This document shows, one piece after another, positions 18,033 through 25,866 of a DNA stretch of 64,000 bases; the first letter of the stretch is position 1, and every line of letters begins with the position of its first letter. The stretch lies in NCBI GenBank assembly GCA_900465915.1, contig UBKJ01000001.1:88321-152320 (forward strand), given 5' to 3'. Origin of the DNA: Hyphomicrobiales bacterium (GTDB taxonomy: Bacteria; Pseudomonadota; Alphaproteobacteria; Rhizobiales; Rhizobiaceae). The notes under the pieces were generated by a model. That model ran no database searches, was not told the origin of the DNA, and saw only the letters and a list, made by a program, of their open reading frames with translations. Position numbers and translations under genes: made by a program.

Positions 18033-19436
18033 TCAACAGGCGACGACGTTGACGGCGAGGCCGCCCTGGCTCGTTTCCTTGTAGCGTTCGTTCATGTCGT
18101 GGCCGGTCTGGCGCATGGTCTCGATGCAGGCGTCGAGCGGCACGAAATGCGTGCCGTCGCCCTTCACCGCCAGCGAGGCGGCGGTGACCGCCTTGACCGC
18201 GCCCAGCGCGTTGCGCTCGATGCAGGGCACCTGCACCAGCCCCGCCACGGGGTCGCAGGTCATGCCGAGGTGATGCTCCAGCGCGATCTCGGCGGCGTTC
18301 TCGATCTGCTCGGGCGTGCCGCCCAGCACCGCCGCGAGGCCGGCGGCGGCCATGGCCGAGGCCGAGCCCACCTCGCCCTGGCAGCCCACTTCGGCGCCCG
18401 AGATGGAGGCGTTGTGCTTGATCACCCCGCCGATGGCGGCCGAGGTCAAAAGGAAGTCGCGGATCCCCTTCTCGTCGGCGTCGGCGTGGAAATGCAGGTA
18501 ATAGCGCAGCACCGCCGGCGCCACGCCCGCAGCCCCGTTGGTCGGCGCCGTCACCACGCGGCCGCCGGCGGCGTTCTCCTCGTTGACGGCCATGGCGTAG
18601 ACCGACAGCCAGTCATTGGCGAGCAGCGGGTTGTTGCGGTTGTTGCGCCAGTCTTCCTGCAGTTTCTCGTAAAGCTGCTTGGCGCGCCGGCGCACCTTGA
18701 GCCCGCCCGGCATGATCCCGTCGCGGCTCAGCCCCCGGTCGATGCAGCCGCTCATCGCCGCCCAGATGCGGTCGAGCCCGGCGTCCAGCTCGGCGCGCGA
18801 CATGTGGCGCTCCTCGTTGGCGCGCTTCATCTCGGCGATGCTGAGGCCGCTTTCCTTGGCCATGCGCAGCATCTCGGCGGCGTTGCGGAACGGATAGGGC
18901 ACGTCGCCCGGCTCCTCGGACTTGCCGCCGTCGCTGCGCACCCGCTTCAATTCCTCCTCGGTCACGACGAAGCCGCCGCCAATGGAGAAATAGATGCGGC
19001 GCAGCAACAGCCGGTCGTCGCGGTCATAGGCCTCGAAGGCCATGCCGTTGGCGTGGCCGGGCAGCGGCGTGCGGCGGTCCATGACGAGGTCGGTCGCCGG
19101 GTCGAAGCGATAGGCGGGGTGGCCTTCGGGACGCACGGATTTCTCCGCCGTCACCGTCTCCACCTCGGCGTCCATGCGGTCGGGGTCGATGCTGTCGGGC
19201 AGATGGCCGCACAGGCCGAGGATCACCGCCCGGTCGGTGGCGTGGCCGACGCCCGTATAGGCCAGCGAGCCGTGCAGGATGGCCTTGAGCCGGAATACCT
19301 TGACATTGGCCGGGCGCGGCCAGTCGCCGCCGATCAGCTCCTTGAGGAACATGCCGGCGGCGGTCATCGGCCCCATCGTGTGCGAACTCGATGGACCGAC
19401 GCCAATCTTGTAAAGATCGAAAACCGACAGAAACAT
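18033..19436 (-). CDS. sdaA: L-serine ammonia-lyase (iron-sulfur)
   Basis: This 467-residue single-chain enzyme deaminates L-serine to pyruvate. It joins the beta domain ([19 protein letters not shown] at the start) to the alpha domain ([17 protein letters not shown], then [18 protein letters not shown]), whose cysteines hold the 4Fe-4S cluster. The length matches SdaA/SdaB-type enzymes. A 7-bp inverted repeat lies 43-65 bases upstream of the start (19479-19501), a possible operator. DUF1489 follows. Confidence 0.96.
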   Translation of the reverse strand: MFLSVFDLYKIGVGPSSSHTMGPMTAAGMFLKELIGGDWPRPANVKVFRLKAILHGSLAYTGVGHATDRAVILGLCGHLPDSIDPDRMDAEVETVTAEKSVRPEGHPAYRFDPATDLVMDRRTPLPGHANGMAFEAYDRDDRLLLRRIYFSIGGGFVVTEEELKRVRSDGGKSEEPGDVPYPFRNAAEMLRMAKESGLSIAEMKRANEERHMSRAELDAGLDRIWAAMSGCIDRGLSRDGIMPGGLKVRRRAKQLYEKLQEDWRNNRNNPLLANDWLSVYAMAVNEENAAGGRVVTAPTNGAAGVAPAVLRYYLHFHADADEKGIRDFLLTSAAIGGVIKHNASISGAEVGCQGEVGSASAMAAAGLAAVLGGTPEQIENAAEIALEHHLGMTCDPVAGLVQVPCIERNALGAVKAVTAASLAVKGDGTHFVPLDACIETMRQTGHDMNERYKETSQGGLAVNVVAC

Positions 19437-19478
19437 GCTGCGACCTCATACCCGCACGCCTCACGCTGGCCGGGCTGC

Positions 19479-19501
19479 TTTCCTATAGATAGTGTAGGAA
19501 A
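19479..19501. promoter_or_regulatory. Inverted repeat upstream of sdaA
   Basis: TTTCCTA (19479-19485) and TAGGAAA (19495-19501) form a perfect dyad with centres 16 bases apart, in the short gap between sdaA and the YdcF gene. The position suits a regulator binding near the sdaA promoter. The binding protein is unknown. Confidence 0.45.
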
Positions 19502-19555
19502 GGCGCCGGTTGAACAGACTGCCGAAATGCGTCACGAAATTGCGCAAATCCGCAT

Positions 19556-20350
19556 TCAGGGGCTCGGAAGCAGCGCGTCGGTCTTGCCGGTGAGCCGATA
19601 GGCGATCAGGCCGATCCATTCGCGCACCGCCACGCCGAAGCGCATCAGCGCCTCGTCATGCGTGTCCATCGACAGGCCGAAGCGCTCCGGCAGGTGCGAG
19701 CGGTAGTCGACCGGCCAGGCCGTCACCGGAAAGTCGATGGCGCGGAAGCTGCCGACCGAGCGCGGCATGTGGAAGGCCGAGGTCACCAGCAGCCAGACCT
19801 CGCCCGGCTTGGGCTGCACTAGTTCCTTCGTGAAGACGGCGTTCTCGACCGTGTTGCGCGCCTTGGTCTCGAACAGGAAGCGCGGGCCGGAAAAACCCAG
19901 CGCCGCCAGAAGATCGCGCGCCTTTTCGGCCTCGGGCTTCGATTTCCCGGTCAGCGACCCCGATCCGCCCGTCACCACCAGCCTGGCGTCGGGATAGGTC
20001 CGCGCCAGGCGCATGCCTTCGATGATGCGGTCGGCGGCGTCATCGAGCTCGATCTCCCGGCGCGCGCGCTCCAGATTGGGCTCGGAGAAGCCGCCCATCA
20101 CGATGATCCCGTCGACATGCGACGGCGCGGGGTCGGGCCGCGAAAAGCGGTTCTCCAGCGGCGTCAGCATCAGCGCGCCGAGCGTTGTGTAGACGGCGAG
20201 GCCGAAGACCAGCGCCGCGCCGCCGCCGATCAGGAGCCCCGCCCGCCGCCGCCCGCGCCAGGTCAGGAGGAACCCCACCAACATCAGGACGAAAAGGATG
20301 CGCGTGGGCTGGAAAAACAGCCAGAAAACTTTTGAAACATAAAAAAACAA
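19556..20350 (-). CDS. YdcF family protein (ElyC/SanA-like, DUF218)
   Basis: This 264-residue membrane-anchored protein has two N-terminal hydrophobic segments followed by a DUF218 domain: DGIIVMGGFSEPN, then RLVVTGGSGS and FLFETKARNTVENA, and VTSAFHMPRS. ElyC and SanA relatives affect envelope biogenesis. The start is set at TTG 20350, which has GGAG at 6 bases and gives the family-like MFFYVSKVFWLFFQP; ATG at 20392 has no ribosome binding site and adds non-family residues. Confidence 0.88.
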   Translation of the reverse strand: MFFYVSKVFWLFFQPTRILFVLMLVGFLLTWRGRRRAGLLIGGGAALVFGLAVYTTLGALMLTPLENRFSRPDPAPSHVDGIIVMGGFSEPNLERARREIELDDAADRIIEGMRLARTYPDARLVVTGGSGSLTGKSKPEAEKARDLLAALGFSGPRFLFETKARNTVENAVFTKELVQPKPGEVWLLVTSAFHMPRSVGSFRAIDFPVTAWPVDYRSHLPERFGLSMDTHDEALMRFGVAVREWIGLIAYRLTGKTDALLPSP

Positions 20351-20454
20351 GAGGCGCTCCGCGGCGGCGATCCGAAATCTTCCGCCGTCCATACACCGGA
20401 ATTGTAGCCTGTGTTAGACAAGTTCGCAGGAATCATCAGCCGCGAGCAGCTTTC

Positions 20455-21429
20455 ATGACCGAGATCGCAGAAAAGGCCCCGCGCCCGCGCCTCACCCGCG
20501 TCGACCTGGCGCGCGGGCTGGCGCTGATCGCCATGGCGATCTACCATTTCGGCTGGGACCTCGAATTCTTCGGCTATATGGAGCCCGGAACCACCGCCGT
20601 CGGCGGCTGGAAGCTGTTCGCGCGCTGCATCGCCTCGAGCTTCCTGTTCCTGGTCGGCTTCAGCCTGGTGCTGGCCAACGGGCGCGGCGTGCGCTGGCCG
20701 GCGGTGCGCAAGCGCTTCCTGCAGATCGCGGCGGCCGCCGCCGCCATCAGCGCGGTGACATGGTACATCTCGCCGGACAGCTTCATCTTCTTCGGCATCC
20801 TGCACCAGATCGCGCTGGCGAGCCTGCTCGGGCTTCTGTTCCTGCGCCTGCCCGCGCCGCTGACCGCGCTGGCCGCCGCCCTCGTCATCGCCGCGCCGCT
20901 CTTCGCGCGCAGCGCGATCTTCGACCATCCGGCGCTGGCCTGGGTCGGGCTTTCGACGGTCCTCTGGCGCTCCAACGACTATGTGCCGCTGTTTCCCTGG
21001 TTCGGCGCGGTGCTGCTGGGGATCGCCGCGGCGCGGCTTTTCGAGCGCTTCGGCCTGATGCGGCTCCTCGCCGGCGAGAACGACGCCGCCGCGCGGCCGC
21101 TCACGTTCCTCGGCCGGCACAGCCTCGCCTTCTACCTCATCCACCAGCCGGTGCTGATGTCGCTGGTCTACGCCTTCTCGCACCTGTTCCCGGGCACGCT
21201 GCCCATCCCGCAGGCGCGGTTCGAAAGCTCCTGCGTGGCCTCGTGCCGCAAGAACGCCGACGAGACGGTGTGCAGGTCCTTCTGCGGCTGCGTGGTGAGC
21301 GAATTGCAGAAGGCGAAGCTGTTCGACGACGCCTTCGCCGGCCGTATCGACCAGCGCAGCGACACGCGCATCCAGGACATAGCCAGCATGTGCACGCCGC
21401 TGTCGGACGGCGAGCCCGAGGCTCCTTAG
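20455..21429 (+). CDS. DUF1624 / heparan-alpha-glucosaminide N-acetyltransferase-like membrane protein
   Basis: This 324-residue multi-pass protein resembles the DUF1624 (HGSNAT catalytic-like) acyltransferase family. The N-terminal RLTRVDLARGLALIAMAIYHFGWDLEFFG carries the conserved His before the first full helix, and RHSLAFYLIHQPVLM marks the last helices. It has a Cys-rich hydrophilic C-terminal tail (SCVASCRKNADE, CRSFCGC), unusual for an inner-membrane acyltransferase and perhaps disulfide-bonded in the periplasm. Its stop overlaps the convergent MerR gene by 4 bases. Confidence 0.82.
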   Translation: MTEIAEKAPRPRLTRVDLARGLALIAMAIYHFGWDLEFFGYMEPGTTAVGGWKLFARCIASSFLFLVGFSLVLANGRGVRWPAVRKRFLQIAAAAAAISAVTWYISPDSFIFFGILHQIALASLLGLLFLRLPAPLTALAAALVIAAPLFARSAIFDHPALAWVGLSTVLWRSNDYVPLFPWFGAVLLGIAAARLFERFGLMRLLAGENDAAARPLTFLGRHSLAFYLIHQPVLMSLVYAFSHLFPGTLPIPQARFESSCVASCRKNADETVCRSFCGCVVSELQKAKLFDDAFAGRIDQRSDTRIQDIASMCTPLSDGEPEAP

Positions 21430-21815
21430 GTCGAGACGCCCAGTTCCGCCAGCCGCTCGATGCAGGCCTCCTCGACCTGGTCCAGCTCGCCCAGCGTCTC
21501 CTCGATGTCGCGGCGCTTCTGGCGCAGGTCGGCGCGCTTTTCCTCGACGCGCTTCATCAAAAGCTTGAGCTGGCCCGTCTCGCCGGGCGGCTCGCGATAC
21601 ATCTGGATGATCTCGTGGATTTCGGCGATGGAGAAGCCGAGCCGCTTGCCGCGCAGGATCTGCTTGAGCAGATGCCGGTCCGAGGGCCGGAACAGCCGCG
21701 TGCGCCCGCGCCGCACCGGCGCGATCAGCCCCTCGTCCTCGTAGAAACGCAGGGTGCGGGTCGAGATGTCGAACTCCCGCGTCAGTTCGGTGATCGTATA
21801 ATATTCGCGCACCAC
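21426..21815 (-). CDS. MerR family transcriptional regulator
   Basis: This 129-residue regulator has an N-terminal MerR winged-helix domain (YYTITELTREFDISTRTLRFYEDEGL) and a C-terminal dimerisation coiled coil (about residues 80-120). It lacks the metal-binding cysteines of CueR or MerR. It resembles the LiuR-type MerR proteins of leucine/isovalerate catabolism, but no liu genes adjoin, so the role is open. The start is GTG at 21815 (GTG at 21812 possible). An imperfect palindrome lies 44-60 bases upstream. Confidence 0.88.
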   Translation of the reverse strand: MVREYYTITELTREFDISTRTLRFYEDEGLIAPVRRGRTRLFRPSDRHLLKQILRGKRLGFSIAEIHEIIQMYREPPGETGQLKLLMKRVEEKRADLRQKRRDIEETLGELDQVEEACIERLAELGVST

Positions 21816-21859
21816 GATGATGTCCCCCGCCGTTTCGCCTCGGCCGCTGTCTACCCGCC

Positions 21860-21875
21860 TTTACGTAAAAGTCAA
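21860..21875 (-). promoter_or_regulatory. Putative operator of the MerR gene
   Basis: On the minus strand the site reads TTGACTTTTACGTAAA, an imperfect 16-bp palindrome whose left part could also be a -35 hexamer. Similar TTnACGTnnACGTnAA palindromes are reported for LiuR-type MerR regulators, from memory. It sits 45 bases upstream of the MerR start and suggests autoregulation. Confidence 0.45.
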
Positions 21876-22070
21876 TATGGAACGGCGGCGGCGAAAAATC
21901 CAGCCTGCAAGATGTTTTACCCCCAATGGCGCGATTTTTCCGCCTTCACGATAAAGTGCAGGCTTTTGCGCGGCTTCCGCCATTTTCCTGCGCTTGGTGG
22001 AGAAACGGCGGCGGCGAATATCGCGAGCCTGCTATCGACTTTTGCCGATCCGGCGGATAATGGCGAAGCC

Positions 22071-22436
22071 ATGCGACGTTCTGTGAAACTGACCCTGACC
22101 GGACTGGTCCTCATCGCGCTGGCGGGCGCCGTCCCCTTCGCGGCCGAGCCTTTCGTGGTGAAGCTCGGCGAGAACTCCGTCCGCCAATTGGCGCGCGACG
22201 GCAATTTCTGCAAGACGCCGGACTGCGCGGAAGGCGTGGACTATGCGCTGGGCTTCCTGGAGACCAATTACGGCCTGTCGCCGCATGACGTGAAATGGTG
22301 CATGGGCGTCGACGTCATCGCCCATGCGCAGCTGCCGTTCGGCAACGGGCTGAAGAACGCCCTCGCCGAACGCATGTACAAGCGCTGCGGCGACCCCCGG
22401 CTGGACCGGCCGGACGCGCCCGCTCCCAAATTATAG
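22071..22436 (+). CDS. Hypothetical exported protein
   Basis: This 121-residue protein is not recognised. It has an N-terminal hydrophobic signal or anchor (LTLTGLVLIALAGAVPFAAEP) and a hydrophilic body with paired cysteines (FCKTPDCAEG, KWCMG, KRCGD) that could form disulfides in the periplasm. GGCGAAG precedes ATG 22071. It is followed 24 bases later by a VanZ-like gene on the same strand. Confidence 0.7.
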   Translation: MRRSVKLTLTGLVLIALAGAVPFAAEPFVVKLGENSVRQLARDGNFCKTPDCAEGVDYALGFLETNYGLSPHDVKWCMGVDVIAHAQLPFGNGLKNALAERMYKRCGDPRLDRPDAPAPKL

Positions 22437-22460
22437 GCAAACGATAGAAAGCGCCTTTCG

Positions 22461-22805
22461 ATGAAGCTTTTCCTGCGCGCCGCGGCATGGCTGATCATGC
22501 TGTTCATCCTGATCGTCACCGTCGGGCCGATCGACTGGCGGCCGGTGACGGAGGAGCCGGCCAATCTGGAGCGCTTCGAGGCCTATTTCCTCGTCGGCGC
22601 GCTGTTCGCGCTGGCCTATCCGCGCCATTGGCTGCGGGTGATCTTCTTCACCGTCGGCTGCGCGGCGGCCTTCGAGCTGGCGCAGCGCATCGCGCCCGGC
22701 CGGCACGGCGAGGTGTCGGATTTCCTGTTCAAGGCGGCCGGCGCCGTGGTCGGCGTCGCGGCGGGCTGGCTGCTGAGCCTCATCCGCCCCTTCCGGCAGA
22801 ACTGA
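22461..22805 (+). CDS. VanZ-like family membrane protein
   Basis: This 114-residue protein has about four hydrophobic helices and the VanZ-like layout: VGPIDWRP after the first helix, NLERFEAYFLVGALFALAYP, ELAQRIAPGRHGEVSDFLFKAAGAVVG. VanZ-like proteins are small membrane proteins of mostly unknown function; VanZ itself confers low-level teicoplanin resistance. No van genes are near, so resistance is not implied. Confidence 0.82.
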   Translation: MKLFLRAAAWLIMLFILIVTVGPIDWRPVTEEPANLERFEAYFLVGALFALAYPRHWLRVIFFTVGCAAAFELAQRIAPGRHGEVSDFLFKAAGAVVGVAAGWLLSLIRPFRQN

Positions 22806-23933
22806 TCAGGCGGCCGACAGCGCCTTCAGCCGCTCGGGCGCCGTCTCGCGCATGAATTCCAGATGCATGGCGCGCAGCAGCGCCGCCAGGTCGTCATTGG
22901 CGGCGGCGAAGCGCCCGCGCCCGACCGTCTCCAGCATGACGCGCGCGATCTCCGCCGGGCCGGCGTCGCTCGCCCCCGCCGTCACCGCCCGCCAGGCGGC
23001 GATGGCCGTGGAGAGCGGCGCATGCGTGGCCTCGGCCAGCCCCGCCGAGCGGAACAGCGCCGCCAGCGCCGCCGGGCGCCCGCGCGACAGGATGGCGGCG
23101 ATGCGCGCCGGCTCCACTTCCGACAGCGCCGCCAGGATCGCGGCCAAAAAATCGATCTGCCCGCCCGCCGTCGCGCGCAGGATGAAGGCGGTGGTGATCT
23201 CGCCGCTGAGCCGCAGATGCTCGACCAGCGCCGGCAATTCCTCCGGCGGGCAGCTCTCGGCGATCTGCATGGAGGCGCGCGACGTCGCCTGCCGCACCAC
23301 CTTCTCCGAGCGGCGCTCGCCGAGAAGCCGGCTGACCAGCGGCAGGCTGCGCAGCGTCTCGCCGAGCTTGGCGGCGAGGATGTGCCGGCATTCGGCCGGC
23401 AGTTTCGGATGCGCGAGCAGCGCCTCGCGCACCGGCCCGTCCGCGCCCAGCCGCTCGCAGACGCGGCGGAAGCTGACGCCGGCGATGCGCGCGCAGCGGT
23501 TCTGCAGCAGTTCCAGCACGGCCTCCGGCGACCCCACCTCGCCGATGGCGGCGGAGACGGCGCAGGAGACGTGCGGCCGCGCCGCCACCAGGCGCTGGAC
23601 GACGGGCGCGCCGAAGGCCACCCGGTCGACGAGGTCGGCGTCGGTCAGAAGCAGCGACCGCGCCAGCACGTAGCCGGCCACGTCGGGCTGGTCGGCGGCC
23701 AGCGCGGTGATCAGATGCAGCGGCGCGTGCGCGCTGGTGGACAAAACGTCGGCCATCGCCGCCCGCACCTTGGGCGACGGATCGTCGAGAAGCACGGTCA
23801 ACGCGGCTTCCGCATAGGCGCGGGCCTGCGCCGCCTCGTTCAGGTCGATGCAGCGGCGCGCCAGCGTGGCCGCCCTGATCGCCCGCGCCGCCACGGGTTC
23901 GCCCGCCCTCGCCGCATCGCCGTCGATAATCAT
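22806..23933 (-). CDS. DUF2336 domain-containing protein
   Basis: This 375-residue cytoplasmic protein matches the alphaproteobacterial DUF2336 family. It is made of alpha-helical, HEAT-like repeats: AALTVLLDDPSPKVRAAMADVL near the start is a typical unit, and LITALAADQPDVAGYVLARS follows. Such proteins have no assigned enzymatic activity. The convergent VanZ-like gene ends one base away. Confidence 0.8.
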   Translation of the reverse strand: MIIDGDAARAGEPVAARAIRAATLARRCIDLNEAAQARAYAEAALTVLLDDPSPKVRAAMADVLSTSAHAPLHLITALAADQPDVAGYVLARSLLLTDADLVDRVAFGAPVVQRLVAARPHVSCAVSAAIGEVGSPEAVLELLQNRCARIAGVSFRRVCERLGADGPVREALLAHPKLPAECRHILAAKLGETLRSLPLVSRLLGERRSEKVVRQATSRASMQIAESCPPEELPALVEHLRLSGEITTAFILRATAGGQIDFLAAILAALSEVEPARIAAILSRGRPAALAALFRSAGLAEATHAPLSTAIAAWRAVTAGASDAGPAEIARVMLETVGRGRFAAANDDLAALLRAMHLEFMRETAPERLKALSAA

Positions 23934-24088
23934 AGCCGTCCGCGCCCCACGCTTGCATTGCCCTGTCGACTGACAATAGGATGAAAAAGGTTACCGGGCG
24001 GTTTACCATATCCGTTAACCATGCCGGCTCCGAATGGAACCGGACGGCTCTTCATGCGTTTCCGACCAATCAACAGACGGAGAAGATC

Positions 24089-24409
24089 ATGGCCGACGAC
24101 AAGATCAGCAACGACATCCAGGAAGCCCTCGAACGCCAGGTGGCCGACATGCGGACGGAGTTGAAGCGGCTTTCCCGTTCGCTCTCCCAGCGTTCGGAAA
24201 ACTGGCGCGCCAGCGCCGAGGACGCCGTCGACGACGCTTCCGGCCATGTGCGCAACGCCGCGCGCGCCATGCGCGAGCACGGCCATGCGGTGGCCGACAC
24301 GGTGCGCGAGAATCCCGGCACGGCCGGCGCCCTGTTCGGCACCGCCGGCGTCTTGGGCGTCCTGATCGGCATGGCCATCGGCTGCGCGCTGTCCAACAAC
24401 CGACGCTGA
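24089..24409 (+). CDS. DUF883/ElaB-YqjD-like protein
   Basis: This 106-residue protein has an amphipathic, charged N-terminal region ([19 protein letters not shown]) predicted to form helices, and a C-terminal transmembrane helix ([23 protein letters not shown]). That layout resembles the ElaB/YqjD tail-anchored proteins linked to ribosome hibernation in E. coli. Assignment is by architecture rather than strong motif. ATG at 24089 has GGAG upstream. queF follows 82 bases later. Confidence 0.7.
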   Translation: MADDKISNDIQEALERQVADMRTELKRLSRSLSQRSENWRASAEDAVDDASGHVRNAARAMREHGHAVADTVRENPGTAGALFGTAGVLGVLIGMAIGCALSNNRR

Positions 24410-24491
24410 CGGGAGCCGCCGATCACACGATTGCGCCTTTACGCGCGGCGGCGCGGCTGCTAAGCGCCGCCGACCCGCGAAAGGAGCCGTC

Positions 24492-24959
24492 ATGTCCGAA
24501 GAAACCATCTATTCCGGCCTGAAGCAGCTCGGCTCGGAAAGCAAAATCCCGGCCGCGCCCGAAAAGGCGCTGCTGGAGCGCGTCGCCAACCCCCAGGGCG
24601 GCGCGCGCTATTGCGTGCGCTTCACGGCGCCCGAATTCACCTCGCTCTGCCCCATGACCGGCCAGCCCGATTTCGCCCATCTGGTGATCGACTACGTGCC
24701 GCGCGACTGGCTGGTCGAGAGCAAATCCTTGAAGCTCTACCTGTTTTCCTTCCGCAACCACGGCGCCTTCCACGAGGACTGCACGGTGACCATCGGCCGG
24801 CGGCTGGCCGAGCTGCTCGAGCCCGAATGGCTGCGCATCGGCGGCTACTGGTATCCGCGCGGCGGCATTCCCATCGACGTGTTCTATCAGACCGGCCCGG
24901 CGCCGCAGGACGTGTGGATTCCCACGCAGGACGTGCCCAATTATCGCGGTCGGGGATAG
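24492..24959 (+). CDS. queF: NADPH-dependent 7-cyano-7-deazaguanine reductase
   Basis: This 155-residue unimodular T-fold enzyme reduces preQ0 to preQ1 in queuosine biosynthesis. The catalytic Cys53 and Asp60 lie in [14 protein letters not shown], and the NADPH-binding motif is [28 protein letters not shown] precedes the ATG. No other que gene is in the window and no preQ1 riboswitch is visible upstream. A tRNA-Cys-like gene lies immediately downstream on the opposite strand. Confidence 0.97.
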   Translation: MSEETIYSGLKQLGSESKIPAAPEKALLERVANPQGGARYCVRFTAPEFTSLCPMTGQPDFAHLVIDYVPRDWLVESKSLKLYLFSFRNHGAFHEDCTVTIGRRLAELLEPEWLRIGGYWYPRGGIPIDVFYQTGPAPQDVWIPTQDVPNYRGRG

Positions 24960-24965
24960 GGGTGC

Positions 24966-25041
24966 TGGAGGCCTCGCCCTGGATTTGAACCAAGGACAGG
25001 GGAGTTTGCGGCTCCCCGCGTTCGCCTTCCGCCACGAGGCC
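24966..25041 (-). tRNA. Non-canonical tRNA-Cys-like gene (anticodon GCA)
   Basis: A cloverleaf can be drawn on the minus strand: 7-bp acceptor GGCCTCG/CGAGGCC, TG linker, 3-bp D stem GCG/CGC with AAGG-containing loop, anticodon stem GGGAG/CTCCC with loop CCGCAAA, T-loop TTCAAAT, then U73 and an encoded CCA. Anticodon GCA, U73 and the TGGCGGA D-arm fit tRNA-Cys. Two features are abnormal: position 33 is C rather than the near-universal U, and the T stem has 6 bp (or the acceptor 8), giving a 13-bp stacked helix instead of 12. It may be a specialised tRNA, a decaying copy or a tRNA-like RNA. Confidence 0.6.
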
Positions 25042-25150
25042 AGCAGCAACGTTCTAGCGCCCAAAGCTTGACGCCCGGTTAAGGCCGCCCGGTTGCCGCG
25101 CGCCGAACCGGCCCCTATGATGGGCCGGGGCAAAAACGGGAATCGTCACG

Positions 25151-25330
25151 ATGAAGAAACCTTCGCTTTTCGCCGTGCTGGCGCTGGCCGCCCTGCCGCT
25201 CGCGGGCTGCGGCGGCGCGGCCAGGATGGCGGCCGACACCGGCAAGGGCTTCGACCGCTTCGGCTGCATGTCGCGCAATTTCAAGGGCCAGCCCCCCTGC
25301 CCGCCCGAACAGGCCGAGGAGCGGCCATGA
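25151..25330 (+). CDS. Small hypothetical lipoprotein, 59 residues
   Basis: The frame from ATG 25151 to TGA 25328-25330 encodes a signal peptide with lipobox LAGC (Cys20) and a short mature part ending CPPEQAEERP with two further cysteines. It shares ATGA with the next gene, so the two are translationally coupled. Function unknown; probably an inner-leaflet or outer-membrane anchored small lipoprotein. Confidence 0.75.
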   Translation: MKKPSLFAVLALAALPLAGCGGAARMAADTGKGFDRFGCMSRNFKGQPPCPPEQAEERP

Positions 25331-25866
25331 CCCGTCCCGCCGAACTTCTCGCCTTCTGGTTCTCGCCGAAAATGCGCGAGAACTGGTATTCCAAGGACGA
25401 CGCCATCGACGCCGACATCCGCGACCGTTTCCTCGCCGCCTACGAGGCCGCCCGCGCGGGTGATCTGGAGGCCTGGAAGCAGGAGCCGGAAAGCGCGCTG
25501 GCGCTGACCATCCTGTTCGACCAGTTTCCGCGCAACATGTTCCGCGGCTCGGCCCGCGCCTTCGAGAGCGACGGGCTGGCTCTGGACGTCGCCATGCAGG
25601 CGCTGGACCACGATTTCGACCGCCAGCTTTCGCCCGACCAGCGCCAGTTCTTCTACCTGCCCTTCATGCACAGCGAGAATCTGGACGTGCAGAAACGCTG
25701 CGTGACGCTCTACGAACGGCTCGGCGACGAGAACGCGCTCGGCTACGCCCGCCAGCACCGCGACATCGTCGAGAAATTCGGCCGCTTCCCGCACCGCAAC
25801 GCCGCGCTCGGCCGCGAGACGACCGCGGCGGAGGCCGAATTCCTAAAAAAACACAAGGGCTTTTGA
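25327..25866 (+). CDS. DUF924 family protein
   Basis: This 179-residue all-helical protein matches the DUF924 family, which has a TPR-like fold. Typical phrases are LLAFWFSPKMRENWYSKDDAID at the start, LTILFDQFPRNMFRG in the middle, FFYLPFMHSENL and KFGRFPHRNAALGR near the end. No enzymatic role is established. It overlaps the preceding lipoprotein gene by 4 bases and converges with the short-chain acyl-CoA regulator gene at the very next base. Confidence 0.9.
   Translation: MTRPAELLAFWFSPKMRENWYSKDDAIDADIRDRFLAAYEAARAGDLEAWKQEPESALALTILFDQFPRNMFRGSARAFESDGLALDVAMQALDHDFDRQLSPDQRQFFYLPFMHSENLDVQKRCVTLYERLGDENALGYARQHRDIVEKFGRFPHRNAALGRETTAAEAEFLKKHKGF

Noticed and set aside
22461..22805. VanZ-like gene as a glycopeptide resistance determinant
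   Set aside because: VanZ-like proteins are widespread and no vanHAX or other resistance genes are nearby.
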